Assembly (NCBI RefSeq): GCF_000347635.1
Contig: NC_020514.1
Coordinates: forward strand, 1,426,001-1,490,000
Direction of reading: 5' to 3'
DNA: 64,000 nt
Source: Paraglaciecola psychrophila 170
GTDB lineage: Bacteria; Pseudomonadota; Gammaproteobacteria; Enterobacterales; Alteromonadaceae
Shown here piece by piece: positions 56,157 through 64,000 of this stretch; positions within the stretch are counted from its first letter, which is position 1; every line of letters begins with the position of its first letter. A model generated the notes under the pieces. That model was not told the origin of the DNA. It saw only the letters and a program-made list of their open reading frames with translations, and ran no database searches. Both the position numbers and the translations under genes were made by a program.

Positions 56157-56723
56157 CTAAAATGTTTCCAAAGTTTTCTTATATTCTGCCAAAGTCGACA
56201 TACCCATTTGAGCTCTTAATAAGTCTACGCTATCTGCGTTTTCAATTGGGGCAAATACAACGTTACCGTCTATCAATTCTGCCTGAGTACCAAACACCTG
56301 TTTTTTACCGAGTTTGATTGAAACGTTATCAGTAAATTGAGCTACGTCTTCTGCTGCAATAGCGTGATTGTTTAAGTAAGACTGAATAATTAATGGCAAC
56401 ATATCTTGTTGAAAGGCTAAATTTTTAGAGTGTTTTACTAGAACAAATGCAGCTTGAATGCCTTTCTCCCCAACCTTCTCTTTACTAGGCCAACCATGTA
56501 AAGCAATTATCTCTTTTAGAGTTTGAGAATGAACACTATCTATTTCTATGGCTAAGGATTGAAGTGTTGCAGGTGTGTTTGCTACAGCTTGTGTTTCTAA
56601 ATTTTGGCGGATCTGCTGACTTTGTTGTGCCATTTTAATAAGCTGAGTTTGTAAACCTTTATCAAGCCCTCCTAGTGCTGGTAGAGAAGTAAATATTACT
56701 ACTAGACATATGATTAAGCGCAT
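56157..56723 (-). CDS. DUF6624-family secreted protein
   Basis: About 188 residues from the ATG at 56723, which starts a signal peptide (RLIICLVVIFTSLPALG). An in-frame ATG further upstream (56855) would add 44 charged residues ahead of the signal and is rejected. The mature part has IIALHGWPSKEKVGEKGIQAAF and VLVKHSKNLAFQQDMLPLI, which fit DUF6624. Function unknown. Not in an evident operon. Confidence 0.75.
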   Translation of the reverse strand: MRLIICLVVIFTSLPALGGLDKGLQTQLIKMAQQSQQIRQNLETQAVANTPATLQSLAIEIDSVHSQTLKEIIALHGWPSKEKVGEKGIQAAFVLVKHSKNLAFQQDMLPLIIQSYLNNHAIAAEDVAQFTDNVSIKLGKKQVFGTQAELIDGNVVFAPIENADSVDLLRAQMGMSTLAEYKKTLETF

Positions 56724-56938
56724 TTTGGTTACACCCAAGGTTGTATTTTGACAGGTATTTTGAGGTTTTTCATTTTTGATGTTGTGTTTTTGAACATCAC
56801 ACTCACGCAATATAGTCATCAACTTGGCCATATCGCAGCAAACTTTAAGATACATTATTACTGTTGTTGTATAACCCGAAATTGGGTGTCCTCAAAGCAA
56901 CGTCTGGGCATACTTTGAAGCATGCCCAGATTGATTAG

Positions 56939-59105
56939 TTATTGGTCAGTACTTTCAAATGGTATTGCGGTGCTTTTTTGCTTAGCAGGATCATACTTAG
57001 CAAACCAGCCCATAATGTTATCGGTTTTGCCTATCAAGCGGCTGGGTCGAGAAGCAATGTAATGAGGTGCACCTGGAACACGAATCAAAGCAGTATCTAC
57101 TTCTAACATTTTCAATGCGGTATAGTATTGTTCTGCTTCCCACGCTGGGGTCCGGTAATCTTCTTCTCCTACCATGAGTAATGTGGGTGTTTTCACTTTA
57201 TCCACATAACGTATGGGCGAGCGTTTTTAGATATGTCTCAGGGTCGGACCAAGGGTCGGCACGTATCCAATGTCTGCGAACGTACTGGCCGATATCAGCA
57301 GCCAGTGCCATAGTCATCCAGTTTATAACAGGTTTAATTGATGCGGCGGCTGCGAAACGTTGGGTTTTAGTGGTAATCCACGCGGTTAAAAGGCCTCCAC
57401 CTGAACCTCCGGTAACAAATAAACGCTCTGGGTCGACGTATTTTTTGGCTACCACTTCGTCCACAACTGTCATTAAGTCATCGTAATCATATCCGGGGTA
57501 GGCTAAGTCAATGGCCAGTGCAAACTCTTCGCCATAACCGGTAGAACCCCGAGGGTTAACCCACACAGTGACATACCCTTCGGCTGCATAACGCTGGATT
57601 TCACTGGCAAAAAACGGTCCATACATAGCATAAGGTCCGCCATGAATTTCTAAAATCATGGGGTAGGTGCCATCTGCTTTAAAATCAGGCGGGAAGGCTA
57701 CCCACGCCTCTATTTCTAGGCCATCGTGGGTAGATTTAACTTTGATTTCTTCAATAGGAGCCATATCTAGATAGGGCAACACATCTTCATTTAAAGCCGT
57801 TAATATCTGTTGATTTTTACCATTTAGATTGACCACGCCAACTTCGGCTGGGCGATCACTAAATCCCGCTGTAAATGCGATCATTGGTTTTTTATCTTGG
57901 CTTACAGAAAAACTACCTGCAGCATAAGGCCGACCTATTGATGCGCCACCTATGTTAGTGACTATCTTTGATACTTTGCCTTTAAGACTGATGTTAAATA
58001 AACTCAATACACCATAGTCTTCAGATAGCACCAATAAGCTTTTACCGTCAGGCGCCCAAACTGTTTGACCTATACTGCCGGCAAAGTCCTTGGCAAGAGG
58101 GCGAAAGTCAGAGCCGTCAGCATCAATTAAATACAGGTTATCTTGCTGATAAGATAAGGTTTTATCATCGTAACCTCGAAATGCAATCGTTTTACCATCG
58201 GGTGAAACAACAGGGGAATGATCTGGCCCATCTCTTGTGGTTAACGCCGTTAGTTTAAGGACGGATAAATCTAATTGGTAAATTTCACTTTCGATAGGAT
58301 CGAGATCTCTATCTTCGGCTAAATTACCGGTAAGCAAAAGTTGGTTATTGTCGAGCCACTGCGGACTCGAAAGGCCCACCTCTTCAAATGTAACCTGCCT
58401 TGGAGTACCACCGCCTACTGGCAGGGTAAATATTTGGCTGGCACCGTCTTGTAAATAACCGGCCCCATCAAAGCGAAAGGCCATATCATCTATAACATTG
58501 AAAGGTTTGTTCCAATTAGCCCCTTTGGGTTGCTTAATAGGTTTAGCAAAAGAGGGTTTATCGGCCTCGACAAACATACTAAAGGCCAATTGCTTGCCAT
58601 TGGGTGACCAAACTACGCTAGATGCGCCTTTATGTAATTGGGCCAGTGAAAAACTCATACCTGAATCAATAAAGACTCTGCGTAATTCCGGTTTACTGTC
58701 ATGGGAGCTATTAAACACCAAGCTTTTTCCATCAGGAGACCAGCGCGGAGAAGAAGCGTTTTTGTCCGCAATTAATGGTCGATTTGTGCCAGATTTAATA
58801 TCTATCACCCATAACTTGCCAGCGTCTTGGTCGGTCATTTCATCCATGCTTTGGCGCACATAAACGATGCTTTTGCCATCAGGCGAAATTTGCGGATCAT
58901 TGGCGTATTCCATATCGAATACACGCTCAGCAGTAAATCGTTTTGATGGTGGCTTATTGTCTTGTTTTGCTATGACTGGAGAGGCGTTTAGACTGGCAGA
59001 TAACATCAGCCAAGTGATAACTTGAAAAAATCTTCTACCAGTGCTCCTCCGTAAAAAAGTAGTTTTGAATAATTCACACAACTGTTTTTTGCGTTGGGTG
59101 CGCAT
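56939..59105 (-). pseudogene. S9-family prolyl oligopeptidase-like peptidase with one frameshift
   Basis: About 721 codons if repaired. ATG 59105 follows AGGAGA. An N-terminal signal-like segment (residues about 25-45), a seven-bladed WD/TolB-like propeller (repeated SPDGKSIVY, SPDGKSLVF, SPDGKTIAF) and an alpha/beta hydrolase domain follow. The nucleophile is in GGSGGGLLT. After YLK the frame breaks at an A5 run on the minus strand (57224-57228) and soon stops. The other frame resumes at RSPIRYVDKVKTP and holds the catalytic Asp (GEEDYRTP) and His (GAPHYIASRPS). Removing one A restores the gene. If the shift is real, the protein ends before Asp and His and is inactive. Confidence 0.85.
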
Positions 59106-59163
59106 TACATTCTCCTTCTGAAATTGGGTTTCAAGGTTATACTATTGAAAAAGTTATAACCTG

Positions 59164-59820
59164 TTAATTAGTTGGGTATCTTTGTTTTAAGCCAGCGTAA
59201 ACTTTATCGCTATAGTCACTTAAACTAATATCAAGACTGTTTAACACATCGACTAGATGTTCATTATCTTCACGGCCGTTCCAAACTTTTTGGTAAGTGC
59301 CTTCTTTATAACCATGATCTTGACGGAAGAAATTCAATACGTTTTTGCCAACGTATTGGCGATACAATTCATCAGAGTCCATTTCAGCTTGCTCGACTAT
59401 CTTTAAAAATAAAGGTACATCGAAACGTTTGGCGGCGCATAAGCCGGCCATTAGCTCTAAATTATCTAGAATGTCTTGTTGTGTAAATAAATAGTCTTTG
59501 CCATCAAACGTGACTTGGCTGCGGTTGGATGCAAGTTGCTCGGCGATGGTGTTGGCAGATTTTTGAATATCCCCAGTAAAACCAATGATGATGTCTGATA
59601 AAGCAAAGTGCCAGATATCCACCAGTTCCATTTGCAGTTGAGGTAAATCCTTGTGCTGCGCTTTCCACCATTTCCAGCCATGGTGCTCTATGCCTTCTAC
59701 TGACTCAATCATGGCCGCCCGTAAATAAGCGTAACCTGCGTTGAGCCAATCAGGATTGACCTTTTTGTTCATGCCGTCTTGTAGCGATAACATTGTGGAG
59801 AGTTGGGGTGAGCTGAGCAT
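59164..59820 (-). CDS. Dimeric dUTP diphosphatase (all-alpha type)
   Basis: A 218-residue enzyme of the dUTPase-2/MazG-like superfamily that hydrolyses dUTP to dUMP. Metal-binding acidic pairs are visible in ESVEGIEHHGWKWWK (about residues 40-54) and QMELVDIWHFALSD (about 62-75), with a further acidic residue in AEMDSDELYRQYVGKN (about 145-160). The KVWNGREDNEHL segment near 180 is typical. It is 32 bases from cca on the same strand. This is not the trimeric Dut family. Confidence 0.86.
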   Translation of the reverse strand: MLSSPQLSTMLSLQDGMNKKVNPDWLNAGYAYLRAAMIESVEGIEHHGWKWWKAQHKDLPQLQMELVDIWHFALSDIIIGFTGDIQKSANTIAEQLASNRSQVTFDGKDYLFTQQDILDNLELMAGLCAAKRFDVPLFLKIVEQAEMDSDELYRQYVGKNVLNFFRQDHGYKEGTYQKVWNGREDNEHLVDVLNSLDISLSDYSDKVYAGLKQRYPTN

Positions 59821-59852
59821 AGTGACGATTGTCCTTTATTATTTTGTATTAT

Positions 59853-61076
59853 TTAAGATAAAACTTTTAAATTTTGAATAACGCTTATGCGTTGTTGTTC
59901 GGTTTGTTCTTTAATTGCTTTGCCTTGATAGCCTTTTGCAACTATGGCTTTGATATCCACTTCTAATGCAGCCTCATAGGCTTGCCAGATATATTCAGCG
60001 TTTTTGTATTCGCTGTCTTCAAAGTTGGTTCTGCCTCTGGCATCGGCTTTACAGGTGAGCAAACAATCGGCAAACCTTTGTGGTTTGCGCCATACGTCAC
60101 AGCGATTCAACATACCCAGCACAGTACTGGCTTTCAGTTCGAAGGCTTGATGAACATGGGTGTGATATTGGCTGACCATTAAACCGAGTTCGCGGCAGTC
60201 ATTAGGTGATTTTAGGCGATCGCAAAGGGTGTTGATTGCTTCTAGGCCCCGCTTTTCATGGCCTGGGTGTGATGGCCAGTTTTCAGGCTCCGTGAGTCCT
60301 TTACCTAAATCATGTACCAGCGCAGCGAATCGCACCGTTAGTTTATCTGATAGCTTAACAGCCTGTTGCAACACCATCATAGTATGAATGCCGGTATCTA
60401 TTTCAGGGTGCCATTTGGGCGGATTGGGAATGCCCCAGAGGACATCTAACTCAGGGAACCATTCGGCTAGTGCTTTACAAGCTCTGAGGTTTTCAAAATA
60501 AATTTCCGGATTATCTTCTAACAAACTACGTGCGGTTTCTTGCCACACCCGTTCGGCGCTGAGCGCGGTGAGTTCGCCATTAGAGACTATTGTATGCATC
60601 AAAGCCATCGTTTCTGGGGCGATACGAAACCCCAAACTGTGATAACGGGCCGCAAATCGGGCCACACGTAATACACGTAGAGGGTCTTCAACAAAGGCTG
60701 TGGACACATGACGTAAAAGTTTGTCTTTAAGATCCTGTTGGCCATTGTAAGGATCGATAATGTTACCTTGGTCATCCATCGCCATGGCGTTGATGGTTAA
60801 GTCGCGGCGTAATAAGTCTTCTTCTAGGCTGACCTTACTTGAGGCATCGCAGCTAAAACCGCTATAACCAGCGCCTATTTTGCGTTCGATGCGAGCAAGG
60901 GCATATTCTTCTTTAGTCTTTGGGTGCAAGAATACTGGAAAGTCAGCGCCAACAGCTTGATAACCTTGGGCTAACATTTGCTCAGTGGTGCTGCCTACTA
61001 CCACCCAATCTTGGTCTTTTATCGGGCGCCCAAGCAATTTGTCGCGCACCGCGCCACCGACTAAATAAGTTTGCAT
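59853..61076 (-). CDS. cca: Multifunctional CCA-adding enzyme
   Basis: A 407-residue tRNA nucleotidyltransferase. Start motif MQTYLVGGAVRDKLLG, active-site DQDWVVVG (DxD equivalents), RRDLTINAMAMD (RRD ribose contact) and DPLRVLRVARFAAR fit the class II enzyme. The C-terminal half has an HD domain (ALVHDLGKG, about residues 255-263), as in E. coli, which gives phosphodiesterase and phosphatase activities. Length fits. It repairs tRNA 3' ends. Confidence 0.96.
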   Translation of the reverse strand: MQTYLVGGAVRDKLLGRPIKDQDWVVVGSTTEQMLAQGYQAVGADFPVFLHPKTKEEYALARIERKIGAGYSGFSCDASSKVSLEEDLLRRDLTINAMAMDDQGNIIDPYNGQQDLKDKLLRHVSTAFVEDPLRVLRVARFAARYHSLGFRIAPETMALMHTIVSNGELTALSAERVWQETARSLLEDNPEIYFENLRACKALAEWFPELDVLWGIPNPPKWHPEIDTGIHTMMVLQQAVKLSDKLTVRFAALVHDLGKGLTEPENWPSHPGHEKRGLEAINTLCDRLKSPNDCRELGLMVSQYHTHVHQAFELKASTVLGMLNRCDVWRKPQRFADCLLTCKADARGRTNFEDSEYKNAEYIWQAYEAALEVDIKAIVAKGYQGKAIKEQTEQQRISVIQNLKVLS

Positions 61077-61254
61077 AAAATCTTAGAATGTTTCATTGCG
61101 GGTATTATGCCTCAGACCTAGGCATTGCAGAAGACACATAGCTTAATAATCACTTTAAAATATCAACTGTCTCTTTGACAAAATCTAGCTAACTGGGTAG
61201 TTTAGCGTTGCTCCTTTAACCCTGTATATCATCCACGGACGTGTCAGACTAACT

Positions 61255-62166
61255 ATGTATCTCAGCTATTTTGGATTATCAGATAATCCGTTTTCTATCG
61301 CGCCCAATCCCGACTATTTGTATATGAGTCCTCGCCACAAAGAAGCCTTGGCTCACTTGATTTTTGGTTTGCGTGAAAGTGGTGGATTTGTGATGTTAAC
61401 CGGGGAGGTGGGCACGGGTAAAACCACGGTATCGCGTAAGTTGATGCAACAATTACCTGAAAATACTCAAGTTGCAATGATTTTGAATCCTACTTTGTCT
61501 GCATTAGAGCTGTTGGGCACAATCTGTAATGAGTTAGGTATTGAATACAAACGTAAACATGCCAGCCTAAAATACTTTACTGACCAAATTCTCGACAAAT
61601 TAGCCAATAATCATGAGCACGGAGTGAACACCGTGCTGATTGTGGATGAAGCACAACATTTATTGCCTGAAGTATTAGAACAACTTAGGTTGCTTACAAA
61701 TTTAGAAACTAATCGAGAGAAGTTGCTGAAGGTAGTGTTGATTGGGCAACCTGAATTACAGCAATTATTAAAACGTAATGAGTTACGTCAATTAGCTCAG
61801 CGTATTACCGCCCGTTATCATCTTTTGCCTTTAACATCTTCCGAAGTCGGTGCTTATATTCAACATAGGTTAGGCGTGGCTAATGGGGATATGAGTGTGT
61901 TTTCTAAAGCCACCATTCGTTCTGCATTTGATATCACCGGTGGTATCCCAAGAGTCATTAACCTATTGTGTGATAGGGCCCTAACGTTAACGTTTACAAA
62001 ACAGTTACCCGTTGTATCACAACATATTTTTATTGCCGCAGCACAACAGATTTTAGGTGACGATGTGGTGCAACAGCGACAGGGAAAACGTTGGACTTAT
62101 ACCTTGTTAGGCGTGTTTTTAGTCGCAACGGCTTTAGGTTTTGCAATAGGCCAACTCAATGCATAA
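61255..62166 (+). CDS. GspA/ExeA-type AAA ATPase
   Basis: A 303-residue inner-membrane ATPase with GEVGTGKTTVSRKL (Walker A, about residues 49-62), TVLIVDEAQHL (Walker B, about 127-137) and a C-terminal hydrophobic segment (YTLLGVFLVATALGFAIG). It belongs to the ExeA/GspA family that, with GspB, helps the type II secretin assemble through peptidoglycan. The exosortase-linked ATPase of PEP-CTERM loci is a close relative, but the GspB-like gene overlapping by 8 bases favours GspA. Confidence 0.87.
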   Translation: MYLSYFGLSDNPFSIAPNPDYLYMSPRHKEALAHLIFGLRESGGFVMLTGEVGTGKTTVSRKLMQQLPENTQVAMILNPTLSALELLGTICNELGIEYKRKHASLKYFTDQILDKLANNHEHGVNTVLIVDEAQHLLPEVLEQLRLLTNLETNREKLLKVVLIGQPELQQLLKRNELRQLAQRITARYHLLPLTSSEVGAYIQHRLGVANGDMSVFSKATIRSAFDITGGIPRVINLLCDRALTLTFTKQLPVVSQHIFIAAAQQILGDDVVQQRQGKRWTYTLLGVFLVATALGFAIGQLNA

Positions 62167-63181
62167 ACAAATACAGATTCAAGATTTACAGCCAGGCATG
62201 GTGATTGTGCGGATCACAGCGCAAAATGGACCCGTCAAAATCAAGAAAGCGGGGCTGGTCACCAGCCGAGATATGGTGCAGGGCCTGATTGAAATGGGGA
62301 TTCAACAAGTAGAAGTTGATCCTGACCAAACCGTTGAAGTGGAAGTTGATGCGCCAACGATTAAAAAATCAGCAACCATAAGAATGCTTGAAAGCAATAA
62401 AGTAACCCATACTCGAATCGATGATGGTTTGTCAGAGCAATTTCATCGCAGTTTATTTTTACCATCGGTGCAGGACATACCATCAGTTTGGCAGTTTTAT
62501 ACTAAGCGTTATTTGTTAGCCGTATTTATTGCTATAGGTGGTTTAAGCTCAGGTTGGACCTTGGCTAATTATCAGCAAATATTAACCTTACTAAGCCCCA
62601 AACCTGATATGCCAGTAGCCAATGTTTCTGCGCCAGTTCTAACGGTGGTTGCCCCTGCGACTGAGCCACGGAATAATAAAATTGAACCATCCGTTAAGGT
62701 CGATAAACCACAAAATACATACATCGAGGTAATCGAAAAAACACCGGTTCAACAAGCCGCTGCAATAGCTGATATTGAAACAGATTCTGCGCCCAATGAT
62801 GTTCTAGAAACAATCACTTCAGCACCCGAACCAGAGCCTCAAATTTCTGCTGATGTTTTAGCTCGGTTCAGAAAAGCTATTACAGAAGTCGCAGATTCGC
62901 CAGTTACTCCGGTACCTATCGAAAGTGTGCCCAGCAGTGCCGATGTGCCAAGAATTGATCAGCTGCCTGCTTGGGTGATGACAAGATTACCCAGCATGGC
63001 TTTTTCGGCACATATGTATGCATCGGTTGAATCTGAAAGGTGGGTCAGGGTAAATGGCACTAGAATGGTTGAAGGCGATAAAATTGATGGGACCATTGAA
63101 ATTGTTCGAATAGAACCACAGCATGTTATTTTAAATTATTCTGGGCAAACGTTTTCAATGGCTGCTCTGACAGATTGGTAA
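62159..63181 (+). CDS. GspB-like secretion protein fused to a DUF3391 domain
   Basis: A 340-residue protein. The N-terminal part (about residues 1-70; IQIQDLQPGMVIVRITAQNG) matches DUF3391, usually found in front of HD-GYP domains. A membrane helix lies at about 120-138 (LLAVFIAIGGLSSGWTLA). A Pro/Val-rich linker follows, then a GspB/PulB C-terminal domain (FSAHMYASVESERWVRVNG and MVEGDKIDGTIEIVRIEPQ). It overlaps the ATPase gene by 8 bases. The C-terminal domain should act in the periplasm. The cytoplasmic DUF3391 suggests signal input. Confidence 0.82.
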   Translation: MHKQIQIQDLQPGMVIVRITAQNGPVKIKKAGLVTSRDMVQGLIEMGIQQVEVDPDQTVEVEVDAPTIKKSATIRMLESNKVTHTRIDDGLSEQFHRSLFLPSVQDIPSVWQFYTKRYLLAVFIAIGGLSSGWTLANYQQILTLLSPKPDMPVANVSAPVLTVVAPATEPRNNKIEPSVKVDKPQNTYIEVIEKTPVQQAAAIADIETDSAPNDVLETITSAPEPEPQISADVLARFRKAITEVADSPVTPVPIESVPSSADVPRIDQLPAWVMTRLPSMAFSAHMYASVESERWVRVNGTRMVEGDKIDGTIEIVRIEPQHVILNYSGQTFSMAALTDW

Positions 63182-63220
63182 TTGAAAAAATCGGTAAACT
63201 GCTGTTTGTCATGAGTTTTT

Positions 63221-63258
63221 AAACCCAATACCCAAGTTTATTGGGTATTGGGTTTATA
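63221..63258. terminator. Bidirectional terminator between gspB-like and HD-GYP genes
   Basis: AAACCCAATACCCAA, loop GTTTA, TTGGGTATTGGGTTT: a perfect 15-bp stem with A/T ends on both sides. It serves both convergent genes. Confidence 0.85.
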
Positions 63259-64000
63259 TTATTTGCTAAAAAATGACTGACGTAAAAAAACTGGTAAGCT
63301 AATATCAAAGTCTTCAGGTGAGACACTATCAACGATTTCATCCTCTACTTTAGATAAATCGAGTTGTGCTACTTCAGCTATTTTTGTGTTTAAGTTATAA
63401 AAAACCATAACGTTTGGGGATAGAGGGTGATGGCGACTAAGGCGCATTACCATGGCGAGTTTTCCGCTGGCCAGTTTTACCAAAGAGCCAATAGGATTGG
63501 CGCCAATACAGCCTATAAATTTACTCAACAGTTCTTTGTCTAGACCCAAACCTTCGGCCTGCATCTTTTTTAATGCATCAGCAGGTTTAAACGTATCGCG
63601 GTAGGGTCTTGAGGTAGTTAATGAATCGTAAGTATCGACTATTGCTGCCATTCTGCCATATTGAGATATTTGTTCACCCCTCAATCCGTCAGAGTATCCT
63701 GTTCCATCAAGTCTTTCGTGGTGTTGCTTAATGACAGTCAGACTAATCTCATCTATGTCTTCTATGGGTTCTAGGAGCTTTAGTGCGATATCAATGTGGC
63801 GTTGCATCCGTTGTGATTCTTGAACAGACAGACTATCGGTTTTTTGAGTTAACAATAAAGGCAATTTGACCATACCAATATCCATTAGCAAAGCACCGAC
63901 ACCTAGGTGTTGTAAGGTAGATTTTTCTATCTCAAGTGAACGCCCAAACATCACCATTAATATGGCGCAGTTTATACTGTGTTCAAGAAAGTATTCATCG
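63259..64000 (-). CDS. HD-GYP cyclic-di-GMP phosphodiesterase-type protein, C-terminal part (start outside window)
   Basis: The open frame runs past the window edge; the upstream codons read EYFLEHSINCAILMVMFGRSL, so the apparent ATG at 63957 is internal. The HD-GYP core shows HLGVGALLMDIGMVKLP, VIKQHHERLDGTGYSDG (HHE...GYP-like, here HHERLDGTGYSDG) and IVDTYDSLTTSRPYRD. The canonical GYP triad appears as GYS, which weakens but does not exclude c-di-GMP hydrolysis. The region around the HD motif itself is read as MDIG rather than HDIG, a possible loss of one metal ligand. The DUF3391 domain on the facing gspB-like gene is the usual N-terminal partner of such proteins. Confidence 0.8.
   Translation of the reverse strand, partial: DEYFLEHSINCAILMVMFGRSLEIEKSTLQHLGVGALLMDIGMVKLPLLLTQKTDSLSVQESQRMQRHIDIALKLLEPIEDIDEISLTVIKQHHERLDGTGYSDGLRGEQISQYGRMAAIVDTYDSLTTSRPYRDTFKPADALKKMQAEGLGLDKELLSKFIGCIGANPIGSLVKLASGKLAMVMRLSRHHPLSPNVMVFYNLNTKIAEVAQLDLSKVEDEIVDSVSPEDFDISLPVFLRQSFFSK

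Noticed and set aside
61255..62166. Assignment of the ATPase to the PEP-CTERM/exosortase system because PrsK/PrsR are in the window
   Set aside because: It overlaps a GspB-like gene and sits 37 kb from prsK; the secretion GspA reading fits better.
1..64000. CRISPR arrays, tRNA and rRNA genes, prophage or integron features
   Set aside because: No spaced direct repeats, tRNA-like arms or phage genes were seen on reading; only the IS982 element is mobile.

Overview
The window looks like a chromosomal segment of a marine gammaproteobacterium of the Alteromonadales (Alteromonas / Glaciecola / Paraglaciecola type). This is inferred from gene content: a DUF3450-TtpC-ExbB-ExbD-TonB-TPR energy system, PrsK/PrsR, a caa3-type oxidase, the YggN-HemW-RdgB neighbourhood, several TonB-dependent receptors and a cold-adapted-type alpha-amylase. 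It is AT-rich, and no rRNA, tRNA or CRISPR was seen.

Positions 1-16,600 read as a phosphate-starvation island. They hold the start of ppk1 (polyphosphate kinase), a GcvR-like ACT protein, a DUF47/PhoU-like protein with a Pit phosphate permease, an OprP/OprO-type porin, a 934-residue duplicated beta-helix lipoprotein, a large TonB-dependent receptor, and a complete dedicated TonB system (DUF3450, TtpC-like, ExbB, ExbD, TonB, TPR). Four promoter regions (ppk1, porin, lipoprotein, TonB operon) carry PHO-box half-sites (TGTCAYA-like) repeated exactly every 11 bp: two, five, two and four copies. My reading is that PhoB controls an outer-membrane uptake route for a phosphorus-containing ligand together with its own energy source. 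This is the most interesting system in the window.

Positions 16,600-27,400 hold a possible small RNA, an OxyR-like regulator, a decayed pair of genes, a ketoacyl-ACP synthase III, the PrsK/PrsR two-component pair, an LrgA/LrgB pair, and two adjacent decayed DUF1566-type genes. Positions 27,400-34,600 are mostly housekeeping: yggN-like, hemW, rdgB, a TonB-C-domain protein, srmB, heme o synthase and a two-helix membrane protein. Positions 34,670-39,584 (minus strand) encode a caa3-type cytochrome oxidase whose subunit II has two cytochrome c domains and which has two tandem subunit III genes.

Positions 40,369-64,000 contain a SWIM/SNF2 helicase, a FecI/FecR/FecA-like surface-signalling locus whose receptor gene has two frameshifts, an IS982-family insertion sequence, a fasciclin protein, a LytTR pseudogene, a secreted alpha-amylase, a metal-dependent amidohydrolase, a DUF6624 protein, a frameshifted S9 peptidase, a dimeric dUTPase, cca, a GspA/GspB pair in which GspB carries an HD-GYP-type N-terminal domain, and the 3' part of an HD-GYP phosphodiesterase gene.

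Several otherwise intact genes (TPR protein, FecA-like receptor, S9 peptidase) are broken only by one-base changes in short A/T runs. These may be real or base-calling errors. Other genes also carry in-frame stops and are true pseudogenes. All functions are inferred by reading motifs; no database search was run.
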